From assembly GCF_001559795.1 (NCBI RefSeq), contig NZ_LOHY01000088.1, positions 1 to 64,000 on the forward strand: a DNA stretch of 64,000 nucleotides, written 5' to 3'. The notes beneath the pieces are model-generated. The model saw nothing but the letters and a program-made list of their open reading frames with translations, was not told the origin of the DNA and searched no databases. The stretch comes from Pseudostreptobacillus hongkongensis (GTDB lineage Bacteria; Fusobacteriota; Fusobacteriia; Fusobacteriales; Leptotrichiaceae). The number at the start of each line of letters is the position of its first letter. Within the stretch, counting starts at the first letter, position 1. The position numbers and the translations under genes are program-made. This document shows positions 49,195 through 58,542 of this stretch, piece by piece.

Positions 49195-49659
49195 ATGGTT
49201 AAAATTAATATAATTTGTATAGGGAAAATTAAAGAAAAATATATTGAAGAAGGAATAAATGAATTTAAGAAAAGACTTTCAAAATATATAAAACTTAATA
49301 TAATAGAATTAAAAGAAGAAAATGATGATAATATTAAGGTAAGTATTGAAAGAGAAAGTGGTTACATTTTAGATTCCATATCTAAGAATAAAGGATATAA
49401 TATTTTGCTAGATCTTAGGGGGAAAAATATATTTAGTCCTGAATTATCAGAAAAAATATTTGGATTAACTTTAACAACAAGTACTATTAATTTAATAATA
49501 GGTGGTTCAAATGGAGTAAGTGATAATGTAAGGCAGGAAATGGATTTTTTACTTTGTTTTTCTAAAATGACCTTCCCACATCAATTAATGAGATTGATAT
49601 TACTAGAACAAATCTATAGAGCTGTATGTATTCATAATAATATAAAGTATCATAAATAG
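49195..49659 (+). CDS. rlmH: 23S rRNA pseudouridine-1915 N3-methyltransferase
   Basis: SPOUT methyltransferase, 154 aa, the usual size. Signs are the start KINIICIGKIKEKYIEEGINEFKKRL, the SAM-binding knot with LLDLRGKNIFSPELSEKI and NLIIGGSNGVSD, and the C-terminal KMTFPHQLMRLILLEQIYRA. Modifies helix 69 of the large ribosomal subunit. ATG 49195 has GAAGGAA upstream; a TTG at 49180 would lie before it. Confidence 0.95.
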   Translation: MVKINIICIGKIKEKYIEEGINEFKKRLSKYIKLNIIELKEENDDNIKVSIERESGYILDSISKNKGYNILLDLRGKNIFSPELSEKIFGLTLTTSTINLIIGGSNGVSDNVRQEMDFLLCFSKMTFPHQLMRLILLEQIYRAVCIHNNIKYHK

Positions 49660-49667
49660 GAGGAAAA

Positions 49668-50102
49668 ATGTATACAATAGAAGATGAATTTGAATATGAA
49701 ATTGATGGGAGTATTGAATACTTTACATGTATAGCTGAACATACATACTTAGGTGTAGAATACTTAATTTGTGAAAGTGAAGATGGAACAAGAAGAGTTT
49801 TCTATTATGATAATGATATGACAGATGAAAAATTAAATTTAATAGATGATGAAGAGGAAGAAGAAACAATTTTAGATAATTATCAAGAAGAGTTATATAA
49901 ATCAGAAGAAAAATCTTTTGAGTATTGGGAAGATAATGATTACACTTCTGATTATGAAGGATTTGATAATGATACAGACTTAGATGATGAAGAACATTTA
50001 GGTGATGATGAAATGGTATTTTTAGATGATTATGAAGAAGATGAAGAATTAGATGAGTTTTTAGATGACTTATTTGATGATGAATTTGAGGATAAAGATT
50101 AA
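49668..50102 (+). CDS. Highly acidic small protein, DUF1292-like
   Basis: 144 aa, cytoplasmic. Residues about 1-60 resemble the small beta-rich DUF1292 fold (DEFEYEIDGSIEYFTCIAEHTYLGVEYLICESEDG). Residues 60-144 are extremely acidic, with more than half Asp or Glu and several Tyr and Trp, and probably disordered. No catalytic motif. AGGAGG precedes ATG. It overlaps the next small gene by one base (TAATG). Function unknown; acidic tails of this type are often sites for binding RNA polymerase, ribosomal proteins or metal, which is speculative here. Confidence 0.65.
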   Translation: MYTIEDEFEYEIDGSIEYFTCIAEHTYLGVEYLICESEDGTRRVFYYDNDMTDEKLNLIDDEEEEETILDNYQEELYKSEEKSFEYWEDNDYTSDYEGFDNDTDLDDEEHLGDDEMVFLDDYEEDEELDEFLDDLFDDEFEDKD

Positions 50103-50455
50103 TGGAAATAGAGTTTTTAAACTTATTAGATAACGAAAGATCTGTTCATAATATAGAATGTTTAATGAAAGAAAATAAATATAAGTTTTCTATAGAAAAA
50201 GATGAATATGAAATAAGCATATTTGATAATGAATTACATATATCAAGAATGGGTGAAATATCATATATTAATAAACATAAAAAAGGTAAAATAACAAAAT
50301 CTAATATGAGTTTAAAAGATATGTCTTTTGATGTATATATAGTAACTACAAAATTAGATATAGATGATAAAAATATAAATTTGATGTATAATATGTATAC
50401 TGATAGAAATGCTATTAATTTGATTTCAAGTTTTGATATAAAAATTAAATTTTAG
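50102..50455 (+). CDS. Small conserved protein, possibly DUF1934-like
   Basis: 117 aa, beta-rich, without signal peptide or membrane segment. The alternation of strands (YEISIFDNELHISRMGEISYINKHKKGKIT followed by FDVYIVTTKLDI) recalls the calycin-like DUF1934 family, but the match is weak by eye. Coupled by one-base overlap to the acidic DUF1292-like gene and 14 bases before lysS. Function unknown. Confidence 0.5.
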   Translation: MEIEFLNLLDNERSVHNIECLMKENKYKFSIEKDEYEISIFDNELHISRMGEISYINKHKKGKITKSNMSLKDMSFDVYIVTTKLDIDDKNINLMYNMYTDRNAINLISSFDIKIKF

Positions 50456-50469
50456 GAGAGGAAGAGTTT

Positions 50470-51960
50470 ATGGAAAATAAGGAAACAGTGGTAAATGAAA
50501 GCCATGTAATGAAAGAAAAAAGTAAAAAAGTAGAAGAATTAAGACTATCAGGAATAGAGCCTTATGGAAGAAAATTTGATAAGAAACATGAAATATCAGA
50601 AATCTTAAAATTTGATGAAAATTCAGATCAAGAATTTCAAACTGCAGGAAGAATAGTTGCATACAGAAGAATGGGTAAAAATGGGTTTGCTCATATTCAA
50701 GATTTAACTGGAAAGATACAGTTTTATGCTAAAAAAGATGAACTTGGTGATGAAGGTTATGAGACATATAAAAAATTAGCAACTGGAGATTTTGTTGGAA
50801 TAAAAGGTCATTTATTTAGAACACAAACAGGAGAATTAACTATAAAAGTTGATGCTATAGAAATATTATCTAAAAATATAAGACCTTTACCAGATAAACA
50901 TTCAGGTCTTCAAGATATAGAAATGCGTTATAGACAAAGATATGTAGATTTAGTAATGAATCCAGAAGTTTTAGATACTATGAAAAAAAGATTTGAAATA
51001 ATTAGATATTTTAGAGAATATTTAGAGAAAAAAGGATTTATAGAAGTTGAAACACCAATGCTTCATCCAACACTTGGGGGAGCAAGTGCAAAACCTTTTG
51101 CTACACATCATAATGCACTTGATATGGATATGTATTTAAGAATAGCTCCAGAACTATATTTAAAAAGACTACTAGTTGGTGGATTTGAAAAAATATTTGA
51201 AATTAATAGAAACTTTAGAAATGAAGGTACATCAGTTAGACATAATCCAGAATTTACTATGATGGAACTATACCAAGCATATGCAGATTTTAATGATATG
51301 ATGGACATAACTGAAGATTTAGTTTCTGAATTAACTTATCATTTACATGGAACATATAGTATACCTTATGGAGAACATACAGTAAATATGGCAAAACCAT
51401 GGAGAAGAATAAGTATGAAACAAATAGTTAAAGATACTACAGGATTTGATTTTGATGCTATGAATAGTGATGAAGAAGCTATTTCATTTGCTAAAAAATT
51501 AGGTATAGAACTTGAGAAAGATAAAAAATATACTAAATTTGGTATCTTAAACTTATTATTTGAAGAAAAAGTTGAATCAACAATAATTGATCCAACATTT
51601 GTTACAGATTATCCAAAAGAAATTTCACCACTTGCTAAAAATAGTGCTGGTGAAACAGAATGGGTAGATAGATTTGAAATATTCATAACAGGTAGAGAAT
51701 ATGGAAATGCTTATTCTGAATTAAATGATCCTAAAGATCAAAAAGAAAGATTTGAAGAACAAGTTAAGGCAAAAGAAGCTGGAGATGATGAAGCATCTGA
51801 AATGGATCTTGACTATATCAGAGCTCTTGAATATGGTATGCCACCTGCAGGAGGATTAGGAATAGGTATAGATAGACTTGTAATGTTATTAACAAATTCA
51901 GCAAGTATAAGAGATGTAATCTTATTCCCAACTCTTAAAAAAGAAGCACATTTTGAATAA
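50470..51960 (+). CDS. lysS: Lysine--tRNA ligase (class II)
   Basis: 496 aa, normal length. N-terminal OB anticodon-binding domain (about 55-165), then the class II core: YRQRYVDLVMNP, ETPMLHPTLGGASAKPF, motif 2 FRNEGTSVRHNPEFTMMELYQAYAD (about 253-277) and motif 3 GGLGIGIDRLVMLLT (about 459-473). Preceded by AGGAGAGGAAG. A terminator follows. Confidence 0.97.
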   Translation: MENKETVVNESHVMKEKSKKVEELRLSGIEPYGRKFDKKHEISEILKFDENSDQEFQTAGRIVAYRRMGKNGFAHIQDLTGKIQFYAKKDELGDEGYETYKKLATGDFVGIKGHLFRTQTGELTIKVDAIEILSKNIRPLPDKHSGLQDIEMRYRQRYVDLVMNPEVLDTMKKRFEIIRYFREYLEKKGFIEVETPMLHPTLGGASAKPFATHHNALDMDMYLRIAPELYLKRLLVGGFEKIFEINRNFRNEGTSVRHNPEFTMMELYQAYADFNDMMDITEDLVSELTYHLHGTYSIPYGEHTVNMAKPWRRISMKQIVKDTTGFDFDAMNSDEEAISFAKKLGIELEKDKKYTKFGILNLLFEEKVESTIIDPTFVTDYPKEISPLAKNSAGETEWVDRFEIFITGREYGNAYSELNDPKDQKERFEEQVKAKEAGDDEASEMDLDYIRALEYGMPPAGGLGIGIDRLVMLLTNSASIRDVILFPTLKKEAHFE

Positions 51961-51975
51961 AAATATATTAATAAT

Positions 51976-52019
51976 AAAGGCTATATTCCTTAAATAAAAG
52001 GTTTATAGCCTTTAATTTA
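51976..52019 (+). terminator. Terminator after lysS
   Basis: AAAGGCTAT (51976-51984) pairs with ATAGCCTTT (52005-52013), with an inner CCTT/AAGG helix, then a T-rich tail. Confidence 0.8.
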
Positions 52020-52069
52020 AAATAAGAAAAAATAAGCTATATATATTTCTTAGAAATAATATATATTCA

Positions 52070-52098
52070 TTGTAAATAAATTTTAAATATGTTAAAAT
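52070..52098 (+). promoter_or_regulatory. Promoter of pnp
   Basis: TTGTAA (52070-52075), 17-base spacer, TAAAAT (52093-52098). The predicted start near 52105 coincides with the base of the long leader hairpin. Confidence 0.7.
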
Positions 52099-52104
52099 AT
52101 TAAT

Positions 52105-52181
52105 AAAAGAGTTAGGAGTAAGTAATTTTAAAGTATTTAAGGTTATACTTAAATATTTTAGTGTTATTTGCTCACTCTTTT
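52105..52181 (+). promoter_or_regulatory. Long leader hairpin of pnp (probable autoregulatory RNase III-type site)
   Basis: Four consecutive helices in one rod: AAAAGAGT/ACTCTTTT, GAG/CTC, AAGTAA/TTATTT and a 13-bp arm (52129-52141 with 52148-52160), about 30 pairs in all. It occupies the whole 5' leader up to the ribosome site AGGAGG (52192-52197). E. coli pnp has an equivalent hairpin cleaved by RNase III and then attacked by PNPase. Confidence 0.75.
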
Positions 52182-52202
52182 AAATAAAAATAGGAGGTAA
52201 AT

Positions 52203-54395
52203 ATGTTTGATAAAAAAATCTATAATTTAAATATAGATGGAAATAACATTAAAATTGAAACAGGAGAAGTTGCAAGACAAGCAGGTGGATCAGTAATGAT
52301 TTCTTGTGGGGATACTACCCTTTTAGTTACTGCAACAAGAAGTAAAGATGTAAGAGAAGGACAAGATTTTTTTCCTTTAACAGTTGACTATATAGAAAAA
52401 TTCTATGCAACTGGTAAATTTCCAGGGGGATTTATAAAAAGAGAATCTAAACCTTCAACAGAGGAAATATTAATTTCTAGATTAATAGATAGACCTATAA
52501 GACCATTATTCCCAGAAGGGTTCTTTAATGCAGTTCATATAGTTGTAAATGTATTATCATTTGATGGAATACATATGCCAGAAGATTTAGCAACTATAGG
52601 GGTATCTTTTGCTTTAGGTCTTTCAGATATACCATTTAGTGGTCCAGTAGCAGGTGTTACAGTTGGATATATAGACGGTAAATATGTCTTAAATCCAACA
52701 AAAGAAGAAAGAGAAAATACTAATATTTATTTATCAATAGCTGGAACTAAATCAGCTGTTACTATGGTTGAAGCTGGAGCTAGTGAAGTTAGTGAAGAAG
52801 AAATGTTAAATGCTATAATATTTGGACATGAAAAAATACAAGAATTATGTATAGCTCAAGAACAATTCTTAAATGAATTAAACATAGAAAAAATGGAATT
52901 TGAAGATAAAAACTATGATGAAAGAGTTACAGAATTTTTAGATAAATACCAAGGAGAATTAAAAGAAGCTATTTTAGTTCCTGGTAAACTTGAAAAATAT
53001 GAAGCTATAGATTCTTTATGTGAATCATTGCTTTCTACATTTAAAGTAGAAATTGCAAAAGAAATGATGAATAAAGTTAAAAGTGATGAAGAGTTATTAG
53101 CTGAATTAATAGGTGAAGCTAAAGTAAAAACTATGGATCAATTAGTTAAAGAATTTAAAGGATACTATCATGATTTAGAAAAGAAAATTGTTAGAGAATT
53201 AATAATTTTTGATAAATATAGAGCTGATGGAAGAAAAATTGATGAAATAAGACCATTAAATGCTCAAGTAGATGTTCTTAAAATGCCACATGGATCAGCA
53301 TTATTTACGCGTGGAGAAACACAAGCTTTAGTTACAGCTACATTAGGTTCTAAAGAAGATGAACAAATTATAGATGGAATGGAAGGAGAATACAACAAAA
53401 AATTCTTCTTACACTATAACTTCCCTCCATTTTCAGTAGGGGAAGCAGGATTCATGAGAGCTCCTGGAAGACGTGAACTTGGACATGGAAATCTTGCAGA
53501 ACGTGCTTTAAAGGCGGTTATGCCTAGTATAGATGATTTTCCTTATACAGTTAGGGTAGTTTCTGAGATTACTGAATCTAATGGTTCTTCATCTCAAGCC
53601 TCTATATGTGGTGGATCACTTGCATTAATGGCTGCAGGAGTACCTATAAAATCAACTGTTGCAGGAATTGCAATGGGACTTATTAAAGAAGGAGAAAACT
53701 TCACAGTATTAACTGATATTCAAGGACTTGAAGATCATTTAGGGGATATGGACTTTAAAGTAGCTGGAACTCGTTCAGGTATAACAGCTATACAAATGGA
53801 TATTAAAATAGAAGGTATTACTAAAGAAATTATGGAAATAGCTTTAAAACAAGCACATACAGCAAGACAAGAAATTATTGATGTAATGGAAGCAGTTATA
53901 CCTACTCATAGAAAAGAATTACATCCTAATGCACCTAAGATTATAAACTTAAAAATAGATCCTAATAAGATAGCAGCTTTAATAGGGCCTGCTGGAAAAG
54001 TTATTAAATCTATTATTGAAGAAACTGGTGTAAAAATAGATGTTGAAGATGATGGTCGTGTAGCAATATTTGGATTTGAACAAGAAAAGATGAATAGAGC
54101 ATATGAACTTGTAAAACAATATACTTTAACTGCTGAACTTAATCAAGTATATAAAGGAAAAGTAGTTAAACTTGCTAAATTCGGAGCATTTGTTGAACTT
54201 GTTCCAGGTGTTGAAGGTTTATTACATATTTCTGAAATATCTCATGCTAGAGTTAAACAAGTAGAAGATGTATTAAAAGTTGGAGATATAGTTGATGTTA
54301 AAGTTATTGAAGTTCAAGATGATAAATTTAGTTTAAGTATGAAAGCTTTAATTCCAAAAGAAGTTATTGAAAATAAGGAGGAAAGTAATGATTAA
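52203..54395 (+). CDS. pnp: Polyribonucleotide nucleotidyltransferase (PNPase)
   Basis: Phosphorolytic 3'-5' exoribonuclease, 730 aa. Two RNase PH domains (about 10-225 and 335-545; FFLHYNFPPFSVGEAGFMRAPGRRELGHGNLAERAL and the catalytic region DIQGLEDHLGDMDFKVAGT are in the second), an inner helical domain, KH domain (about 585-645; LIGPAGKVIKSIIEETG) and S1 domain (about 650-718; YKGKVVKLAKFGAFVEL). Full length. Controlled probably by its leader hairpin. Overlaps pgsA by eight bases. Confidence 0.98.
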   Translation: MFDKKIYNLNIDGNNIKIETGEVARQAGGSVMISCGDTTLLVTATRSKDVREGQDFFPLTVDYIEKFYATGKFPGGFIKRESKPSTEEILISRLIDRPIRPLFPEGFFNAVHIVVNVLSFDGIHMPEDLATIGVSFALGLSDIPFSGPVAGVTVGYIDGKYVLNPTKEERENTNIYLSIAGTKSAVTMVEAGASEVSEEEMLNAIIFGHEKIQELCIAQEQFLNELNIEKMEFEDKNYDERVTEFLDKYQGELKEAILVPGKLEKYEAIDSLCESLLSTFKVEIAKEMMNKVKSDEELLAELIGEAKVKTMDQLVKEFKGYYHDLEKKIVRELIIFDKYRADGRKIDEIRPLNAQVDVLKMPHGSALFTRGETQALVTATLGSKEDEQIIDGMEGEYNKKFFLHYNFPPFSVGEAGFMRAPGRRELGHGNLAERALKAVMPSIDDFPYTVRVVSEITESNGSSSQASICGGSLALMAAGVPIKSTVAGIAMGLIKEGENFTVLTDIQGLEDHLGDMDFKVAGTRSGITAIQMDIKIEGITKEIMEIALKQAHTARQEIIDVMEAVIPTHRKELHPNAPKIINLKIDPNKIAALIGPAGKVIKSIIEETGVKIDVEDDGRVAIFGFEQEKMNRAYELVKQYTLTAELNQVYKGKVVKLAKFGAFVELVPGVEGLLHISEISHARVKQVEDVLKVGDIVDVKVIEVQDDKFSLSMKALIPKEVIENKEESND

Positions 54396-54984
54396 ATTAG
54401 AAAAATTAAATTTACCAAATAAATTAACAGTTTTAAGATTAGTTCTTACACCTGTTTTAATCTTATTTATGACTATGAAATATGAAAATGATATTTTTAA
54501 CCTACAATATGGTTCAGGAATTTCTTTTTCAGGTTTCCTTTTATACACTATTGTTTTAGGCCTGTTTGTACTTATAGCAGTTACTGATTTTTTAGATGGA
54601 TATATAGCAAGAAGAGATAATTTAATTACTAATTTTGGAAAACTTATGGATCCTATAGCTGATAAAGTATTTGTATTTTCAGTATGTATGGTTTTGGTTA
54701 AATACGATCTACTTTCTTTATGGTTAGTTTTAATATTACTTGCTAGAGAATTTGTAGTAGTTGGAGTTAGAGTTTTAATTATGGAAAATAGTTCAAAAGT
54801 AGTTCCTGCAATTAATAGTGCTAAACTTAAAACTTTATTACAAATGTTTGCTTTAACATTTATACTTTTATTTGGATTTGGTAAAGTAATTAATTCTATA
54901 GTTATGTTACCAGCAGTTGTATTATCAATTGTATCTATGATGGAGTATTTAAAAATGGCAAGTGAATACTTTTGGAAGGATTAG
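54388..54984 (+). CDS. pgsA: CDP-diacylglycerol--glycerol-3-phosphate 3-phosphatidyltransferase
   Basis: Integral-membrane enzyme making phosphatidylglycerol-phosphate, 198 aa with about five to six helices. The CDP-alcohol phosphotransferase signature is complete: DFLDGYIARRDNLITNFGKLMDPIADKV, i.e. DG..AR........G...D...D. The start NLPNKLTVLRLVLTPV is typical of PgsA. ATG 54388 has AAGGAGG at 54375-54381; its start overlaps the end of pnp. Confidence 0.93.
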   Translation: MIKLEKLNLPNKLTVLRLVLTPVLILFMTMKYENDIFNLQYGSGISFSGFLLYTIVLGLFVLIAVTDFLDGYIARRDNLITNFGKLMDPIADKVFVFSVCMVLVKYDLLSLWLVLILLAREFVVVGVRVLIMENSSKVVPAINSAKLKTLLQMFALTFILLFGFGKVINSIVMLPAVVLSIVSMMEYLKMASEYFWKD

Positions 54985-54990
54985 ATTAGA

Positions 54991-57603
54991 GTGGAATTTA
55001 AAAAAAGTTCAGTAGAAGTTTTAAAAGAATTAAATGTAGATAAAAATGGTTTAAGTGAAAATGAAGCAAAGATTAGACTTGAAAAATATGGACAAAATAA
55101 ATTAGAAGAAGCTAAGAAAAAAACTTTATTTGAAAGATTTATAAATCAACTAAAAGATGTTTTAATATATGTTTTAATAATAGCTTCAGTAATAAATATC
55201 ATAGCACATTTCCCTGATGGGTTTACAGAAGCAGTTATTATACTTATGGTAGTATTAATAAATGCAGTTGTTGGTGTTATGCAAGAATCTAAAGCAGAAA
55301 AAACTTTAGAAGCATTAAAGAAATTATCGTCTCCTCGTGCTATAGTAAGAAGAGAGGGTAAAGTTTATGAGATTGATTCAGAATATTTAGTTCCTGGAGA
55401 TATAGTAATTATAGATGCTGGAAGATATATACCTGCAGATTTAAGATTAATAAATACTCAAAATTTACAAGTAGAAGAATCAGCATTTACAGGTGAATCT
55501 CATGCAGTTTTAAAAGATGCAAATTTCATATCAGAAGAGGATAATATTCCTATGGGAGATAAAATAAACTTAGTTTATTCTTCAACTCTTGCTACATATG
55601 GTAGAGGAGAAGGAGTTGTTATTAAAACTGGAATGAATACAGAAATAGGTAAAATTGCAAAGGCTCTAAGTTGTGAAGAAGATGAAGAAACTCCTCTTCA
55701 AAAAAAATTAGGAGATCTAGGAAAAACTTTAGGATATATTGCAATAGTAATATGTGTATTAATATTTATATTAGGTGTTATCCAAGGTAGAGCTATAATA
55801 GAAATGCTAATAACAGCTGTGTCACTTGCAGTTGCTGCAATTCCAGAAGGTCTTGTTGCTATAGTTGCTATAGTTCTTTCTTCTGGTGTTAGTAGAATGT
55901 CAAGAAATAACGCTATAGTAAAAAGATTACCAGCAGTTGAAACTTTAGGTTCTGTTAATGTTATTTGTTCAGATAAAACAGGTACATTAACACAAAATAA
56001 AATGACTGTTGTTGAAGAATTTACTTTTGATAATGATTTAGACTTGTTAAGAAGAGGATTACTTTTATGCTCAGATGCAACTTTAACTGTAGGAGATCCA
56101 ACAGAAATAGCATTAGTTGTACTTGCAGATAATAATGGTATGAACCAAGAAGAATATAGTAAAAAATATAAAAGGGTTAATGAACTTGCATTTGATTCAG
56201 ATAGAAAATTAATGTCTACATTACATGAAGATAATGGTAAATATGTTTCATATACAAAAGGTGCTATAGATAATATTTTAAATATATGCAAATATGTTAA
56301 ATTTGGAAATGAAGAAGTTGAAATAAATGAAAAGTATAAGAAAAATATTTTAGACAAAAGTATAGAAATGTCAGATAAAGCTTTAAGAGTTTTAGGACTG
56401 GCATATAAAAAGAGTGATACTTTCTTAGAATCTAATGAACTTGAAAATGATTTAGTTTTAGTTGGTATAGTAGGTATGATAGATCCACCACGTGATGAAG
56501 TTAAAAAATCTATAGAACTTGCTCATCGTGCAGGTATTAAAGTTGTAATGATAACAGGAGATCATAAGAATACTGCAGTTGCTATAGCTAAGGAATTAAA
56601 TATAGCAAAAGATATATCAGAAAGTATAACAGGTCCTGAAATAGACAAATTAGGTAAAGAAGAACTATATAAAAATATTGAAAAATATTCAGTTTTTGCA
56701 AGAGTTTCTCCAGAACATAAGGTGAGTATTGTAGAAGCACTTAAATTAAAAGAAAATATTGTATCAATGACAGGAGATGGTGTAAATGATGCTCCATCAC
56801 TTAAGAAAGCTGATATTGGTGTAGCTATGGGAATAACAGGAACAGATGTTTCTAAAGGTGCAGCTGATATGATATTACTTGATGATAATTTTACAACTAT
56901 AGTTGAAGCAGTTGAAGAAGGTAGAAATATATATAATAATATTAAGAAAACAATAATGTTCTTACTTTCATGTAACTTAGGAGAAGTTATTTCTATATTT
57001 GTTGCAACATTATTTGGTTTCCCTATACCTCTTGTTGCTACACAATTATTATGGATTAACTTAGTTACAGATACATTACCAGCTATTTCATTAGGTCTTG
57101 ATCCTGGAAGTCATGATGTTATGAATGAAAAACCTCGTAGTCAAAATGAAAGTTTCTTTGCAAGAGGAGCAGGAATTAGAGCTTTAATAGCAGGTACTTT
57201 AATAGGTATATTTACTTTACTTGCATTTGTTATAGGATTAAGAGAACAAGGAGTAACAAGCATATATGCTATACGTGCACTTAGTGAAAATTCACCAGAA
57301 CTTTTACATGCAAGAACTATGTCATTTATAGTACTTACAGTTTCTCAATTGTTCTATGCATTTACTATGAGAGTTGAAAATAAGTCTACTTTCAAAATAG
57401 GTATATTAAAAAATAAATATTTAAATATGTCGTTTATTATAGGGATAATATTACAAATTATAATAATACAAATACCTCAAATAGCAAATATATTTAAAGT
57501 AACTGGATTAAATATAACAGATTGGGATATAGTTATAATTCTAGCGATTATACCATTTATTGTTAATGAATTAATCAAAACATTTATAAAATTTAAAAAA
57601 TAA
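54991..57603 (+). CDS. P2-type cation (calcium-type) ATPase
   Basis: Inner-membrane P-type ATPase, 870 aa, of the SERCA/PMCA-like group. Phosphorylated Asp328 is in CSDKTGTLTQNK; the ATP-binding KGA motif is YTKGAIDN; the hinge is TGDGVNDAPSL. Ion-site residues resemble calcium pumps: VAAIPEGL in M4, SCNLGEV in M5, and LLWINLVTDTLPA in M6. Likely exports Ca2+, but related bacterial pumps of similar sequence handle other cations. GTG start; upstream ribosome site is weak (TTAGATTAGAG). Six bases after pgsA. Confidence 0.9.
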   Translation: MEFKKSSVEVLKELNVDKNGLSENEAKIRLEKYGQNKLEEAKKKTLFERFINQLKDVLIYVLIIASVINIIAHFPDGFTEAVIILMVVLINAVVGVMQESKAEKTLEALKKLSSPRAIVRREGKVYEIDSEYLVPGDIVIIDAGRYIPADLRLINTQNLQVEESAFTGESHAVLKDANFISEEDNIPMGDKINLVYSSTLATYGRGEGVVIKTGMNTEIGKIAKALSCEEDEETPLQKKLGDLGKTLGYIAIVICVLIFILGVIQGRAIIEMLITAVSLAVAAIPEGLVAIVAIVLSSGVSRMSRNNAIVKRLPAVETLGSVNVICSDKTGTLTQNKMTVVEEFTFDNDLDLLRRGLLLCSDATLTVGDPTEIALVVLADNNGMNQEEYSKKYKRVNELAFDSDRKLMSTLHEDNGKYVSYTKGAIDNILNICKYVKFGNEEVEINEKYKKNILDKSIEMSDKALRVLGLAYKKSDTFLESNELENDLVLVGIVGMIDPPRDEVKKSIELAHRAGIKVVMITGDHKNTAVAIAKELNIAKDISESITGPEIDKLGKEELYKNIEKYSVFARVSPEHKVSIVEALKLKENIVSMTGDGVNDAPSLKKADIGVAMGITGTDVSKGAADMILLDDNFTTIVEAVEEGRNIYNNIKKTIMFLLSCNLGEVISIFVATLFGFPIPLVATQLLWINLVTDTLPAISLGLDPGSHDVMNEKPRSQNESFFARGAGIRALIAGTLIGIFTLLAFVIGLREQGVTSIYAIRALSENSPELLHARTMSFIVLTVSQLFYAFTMRVENKSTFKIGILKNKYLNMSFIIGIILQIIIIQIPQIANIFKVTGLNITDWDIVIILAIIPFIVNELIKTFIKFKK

Positions 57604-57617
57604 AAGTGGGTGAATCT

Positions 57618-58535
57618 ATGAAAAAGATTTTTTCTATTTTTCTTTTATGTTTATTCTTTTCTTGTGGTAATAATGTGGAAAAAATAAGCCCTAAAAGTAA
57701 TCCAAAAGATGATGACATGGAAATAGAAATAGTTTCTATAGATTCATCCTCTTTGTCTAAAAGGTTAGATAATAGAAATAAGGATTGGAGTTCAATTTTT
57801 ACTCAATATCAAATAGAAAATTTTAATAAAGAAAATATATCTTTAGATCAAGTTTATCAATTAGAAGAATTAGCAAAAAAAGGAGATGAAGATGCTATTA
57901 ATTCATTATCCTATGTTTATTATTTGATAAATGATCAATTAAAATTAAAAGAAATATTAGAATTAGGGTTAAAATATAATGTTAAAGAAGCTATATATAA
58001 CTTAGTTCTTTTAGAGGTAGTTAATTTTAATTATGATAAATCTTTAAAATATTTAGAAAAATTACCTAAGGGATATAAAGAAAAAGAAGTTTTGAGTATT
58101 AAGCAAGAAATATATTTGGATCAAGTTTCACATGCCTTGAGAAGAAAAGAATATACAAGTGCTTTAAATAATTTGAAAAAAGCATATTCTTTAGGAATAA
58201 AGGACTTAGATTATGAGATATATAAGGTGTACTTAAGGTTAAAAGATAATGAAAATGCTCTTCATTGGTTAAAATTAGCAGCTGATAGAGGAGATAAATC
58301 AGTATTAAAAGAACTTGCTAATATGTATTCTAGTTTAGATAAATCAAAACAAGCAATAGAGATATATAATAGTCTTTATGAAAGTGGGGATATAGAGGTT
58401 TCTAGAAATCTTTATTATGAATATTTTAAGATACTAGATGCCAAATCAGCTATAAAATGGTATAAGATATCAAGAAATTTAGATTTAGTTGATATTAATC
58501 CAGAACTTGAAAATTTAGAAAATTTATATAAATGA
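57618..58535 (+). CDS. Lipoprotein with TPR/Sel1-like repeats
   Basis: 305 aa. The signal peptide MKKIFSIFLLCLFFSC ends with a lipobox-like FFSC (Cys16), so it is a lipoprotein. Residues about 80-300 are helical repeats of TPR/Sel1 type (for example LEELAKKGDEDAINSLSYVYYL and ALHWLKLAADRGDKSVLKELANMYSSL). Such proteins assemble envelope complexes. The neighbours dacA-like and lgt support an envelope job. ATG 57618 is preferred to GTG 57606 because the lipobox sits at the right distance. Partner unknown. Confidence 0.8.
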   Translation: MKKIFSIFLLCLFFSCGNNVEKISPKSNPKDDDMEIEIVSIDSSSLSKRLDNRNKDWSSIFTQYQIENFNKENISLDQVYQLEELAKKGDEDAINSLSYVYYLINDQLKLKEILELGLKYNVKEAIYNLVLLEVVNFNYDKSLKYLEKLPKGYKEKEVLSIKQEIYLDQVSHALRRKEYTSALNNLKKAYSLGIKDLDYEIYKVYLRLKDNENALHWLKLAADRGDKSVLKELANMYSSLDKSKQAIEIYNSLYESGDIEVSRNLYYEYFKILDAKSAIKWYKISRNLDLVDINPELENLENLYK

Positions 58536-58542
58536 GGTTAGT

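Noticed and set aside
55698-56357. 219-codon open frame on the minus strand inside the Ca-type ATPase gene
   Set aside because: It lies wholly within a conserved catalytic region on the other strand (includes the DKTGT region) and has no promoter or family resemblance.
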